Of a stretch of DNA of 64,000 nucleotides, positions 62,454 to 64,000 are shown in pieces. The first letter of the stretch is position 1; every line of letters starts with the position of its first letter. This DNA comes from Thermoanaerobaculia bacterium (GTDB taxonomy: Bacteria; Acidobacteriota; Thermoanaerobaculia; Multivoradales; J023). The notes under the pieces are model-generated. The model did no database searches. It was not told the origin of the DNA and saw only the letters and a program-made list of their open reading frames with translations. A program made the position numbers and the translations under genes. Where the stretch lies: assembly GCA_030431255.1 (NCBI GenBank), contig JAUIJL010000024.1, forward strand, positions 62,001-126,000, in the 5' to 3' direction.

Positions 62454-64000
62454 ATGAAGACGAGCGCATCGTTTCGGGTTGCGCCCAGACTGGCTACGAT
62501 CTTAAGTCAGACCTATCGTTCCAGCGAGAACGCGCTCAAAGAACTTGTGGACAATGCCTGGGATGCCGACGCTGAGAATGTCAATATCGTTCTACCAAGC
62601 ATCGACGAACCATCGCCTATTATTATTTCGGACGATGGTTCTGGAATGACCCGCACTGAGGTGGAACAAGAGTACCTTCTCATTGCCGACAATAGGCGAG
62701 TCCGTCGGGGCGAAGTTTCGCCTCGAAAGAAGCGCAAGGTCAAAGGCCGTAAGGGAATCGGCAAGTTCGCGGGCCTAGTAGCCGCAGATGTGATGACTCT
62801 GGAGACGAGGGCCAGAGGCACACTCACTCGACTTATCATTTCTAAGAGCGATCTACTTGCTGCTGAAACGGATCTTGATTCAATCGAGCTCCCTCTCTTA
62901 GTTGAGGAGTGTAATCCTGAGGCCTCTGGGACACGCATTGTTTTGGATGGGCTGAACCAAGACCTCATCTACCCAAACCCCGGAAAGCTGAAGCAGCTCT
63001 TAGTCGTCGACTACCAGCGGGAAGACGAGTTCGTAATCGGAATCAACGGTGACAGATTGGCTGTCGGTGATCTACCGGGGGCGAAGGTTAAGACAGCCGT
63101 ATCTACGCCGCACGGGAACGCGACTATGTCAATAGTCGTCGGCGAGAAGAAGCTGCCTGTGAGGAAAGCAGGGATTGCGATCCGGGTGGAAGGGAAGATC
63201 GTCGGAGATCCTCAGTTCTTTGGCCTAGAGGATGATGAGTCTGTCCCCAAGAAGCTTCTAGACCGCGTCTATGGAGAGGTTGAAGCTGACTTTCTGTTGG
63301 GGTCAGATTCCGTGACGGCAGACTGGGGCAGCTTCATCGAGAATTCTAGAGCTTATCAGGAGCTCAAGGAGTCGGCGCGAGCAGCCGTATTCCAGCATCT
63401 GGAGAAAGAGTGTGCTTCTGAAATCAACCTGGCAAAGGCAAGATTACAGAAAGAGATTAACCGCCGCCTTAGCGAGCTACCCGAGCACCGAAGACAGTTC
63501 GCTGAAAAGGCTCTGGATCGAATTTTTAGACAATTCTTTTCCGAAACCCAAGAGCGGATAGCGGTCATCGTCAGCGTTGCTCTAGATGCATTTGAGAAGG
63601 ATGCATACTGGGAGTTGTTCCGGGAGATTGATGAAACTGAACCAGGTGACATCGAAGAGCTGGCGAAGGCTCTAGAGAAATTCGGCTTGCTTGATATCGC
63701 TGGCATGATGGAGCAAGCGCGCCATCGAATCCAGTTCTTGAATTCGTTTGAAAGTCTGGTTTCAAAGGCCGAGACTAAGGAAAGTGCGGTCCACAGAATA
63801 GTAGAGAGCAACTTCTGGCTTCTTGGCCGCCAGTTCAGTTTCGTTGCTTCGAATCAGACCCTCCAAGGGATCATCGACGAGTACTTGAAAAAGAAGTACA
63901 AAGGCAAGAAGGCGAAGAATCGTCCTGACCTGTTACTTGCGGACAGCCTTAGAGGCGAGCATCTCTTGATTGAGTTCAAGCGCCCGTCGCACCCTCTCGG
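62454..64000 (+). CDS. GHKL (MORC-like) ATPase with C-terminal PD-(D/E)xK-like nuclease, truncated by window edge
   Basis: The frame opens at ATG 62454, after GGAG, and runs off the right edge; 515 residues are visible. The N-terminal GHKL ATPase has the N-box SENALKELVDNAWDADAENV, G1 box IIISDDGSGMTRTE and G2 box VKGRKGIGKFAGL. A middle helical region (about 290-460) follows. At about 490-510 the pattern RPDLLLADS...HLLIEFKRPSHP has the D-(x)n-E-x-K spacing of restriction-type nucleases. This pairing is known in prokaryotic MORC-like ATPases associated with restriction systems (Iyer and colleagues). The gene is AT-richer than the rest of the window. Likely role: anti-phage or anti-plasmid defence; inference. 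Confidence 0.8.
   Translation, partial: MKTSASFRVAPRLATILSQTYRSSENALKELVDNAWDADAENVNIVLPSIDEPSPIIISDDGSGMTRTEVEQEYLLIADNRRVRRGEVSPRKKRKVKGRKGIGKFAGLVAADVMTLETRARGTLTRLIISKSDLLAAETDLDSIELPLLVEECNPEASGTRIVLDGLNQDLIYPNPGKLKQLLVVDYQREDEFVIGINGDRLAVGDLPGAKVKTAVSTPHGNATMSIVVGEKKLPVRKAGIAIRVEGKIVGDPQFFGLEDDESVPKKLLDRVYGEVEADFLLGSDSVTADWGSFIENSRAYQELKESARAAVFQHLEKECASEINLAKARLQKEINRRLSELPEHRRQFAEKALDRIFRQFFSETQERIAVIVSVALDAFEKDAYWELFREIDETEPGDIEELAKALEKFGLLDIAGMMEQARHRIQFLNSFESLVSKAETKESAVHRIVESNFWLLGRQFSFVASNQTLQGIIDEYLKKKYKGKKAKNRPDLLLADSLRGEHLLIEFKRPSHPL

Overview
The window looks like chromosome of a GC-rich, diderm (Gram-negative) bacterium. Markers of a double membrane are an Mla/MCE lipid-transport operon (mlaE-mlaF-mlaD), the peptidoglycan-recycling ligase Mpl, a periplasmic HtrA protease and several lipoproteins. 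The mix of TPR-linked Ser/Thr kinases, TPR-sulfatase, DUF2723 and other GT-C membrane proteins, DUF1573, and secreted proteins with H-lectin-like C-terminal domains resembles Acidobacteriota (Thermoanaerobaculia-like) or a myxobacterial/deltaproteobacterial relative. This is inference: there is no rRNA or other decisive taxonomic marker, and I found no tRNA, rRNA or CRISPR array.

Layout. 1-9 kb (minus strand): a tightly overlapping cluster of an NADP-dependent oxidoreductase, three large GT-C/glycosyltransferase-like membrane proteins, an MFS transporter and, at the left edge, a truncated DUF2157 membrane protein. 9-17.7 kb: a TPR Ser/Thr kinase, an LTA-synthase-type sulfatase, an alpha/beta-hydrolase lipoprotein, a membrane SpoIIE-type phosphatase and a small membrane protein. 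17.7-20.6 kb: a ParA-like ATPase overlapping an AlbA_2 ATP-binding protein, then an iodotyrosine-deiodinase-like nitroreductase. 21-27 kb: a regulatory cluster (TPR pseudokinase-kinase, HtrA protease, PAS-GGDEF-EAL protein). 27-29.6 kb: amino-acid dehydrogenase and a cNMP-binding/PilZ protein. 29.7-34.4 kb: mlaE-mlaF-mlaD and cysS. 34.8-38.1 kb: a secreted lipase-like hydrolase with a DUF4785-like partner, and a DUF1573 protein. 38.2-46.1 kb: mpl, a Pro/Ala-rich TPR membrane protein with an RDD protein, and a giant STAND-like ATPase/TPR protein. 46.3-48.6 kb: an unknown acidic protein and xseA-xseB. 48.9-53.4 kb: a LytS-type histidine kinase, a beta-propeller protein, a DUF3592 protein and a TPR protein. 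53.5-60.4 kb: small genes, a rearranged H-lectin-like gene, a TPR-sulfatase, an IPT/Big_5/DUF4410 lipoprotein, metA and a beta-helix secreted protein. 60.5-64 kb: accessory DNA with visibly lower GC and different codon use, ending in a truncated GHKL-ATPase/nuclease gene that is probably part of a defence system.

Most interesting signals: (1) a 155-bp micro-inversion (54070-54224) that splits a C-terminal domain between the two strands; flipping it in silico restores one continuous domain in frame; (2) the edge-truncated MORC-like GHKL ATPase fused to a PD-(D/E)xK-like nuclease; (3) 66-bp palindrome-bearing repeats expanded in frame inside a membrane glycosyltransferase; (4) a pseudokinase-kinase tandem, an ATPase that may carry a degenerate nucleotide-cyclase domain, and an MCE protein fused to a beta-barrel-like tail; (5) several intergenic inverted-repeat families, one present as two 84-bp copies 20 kb apart.
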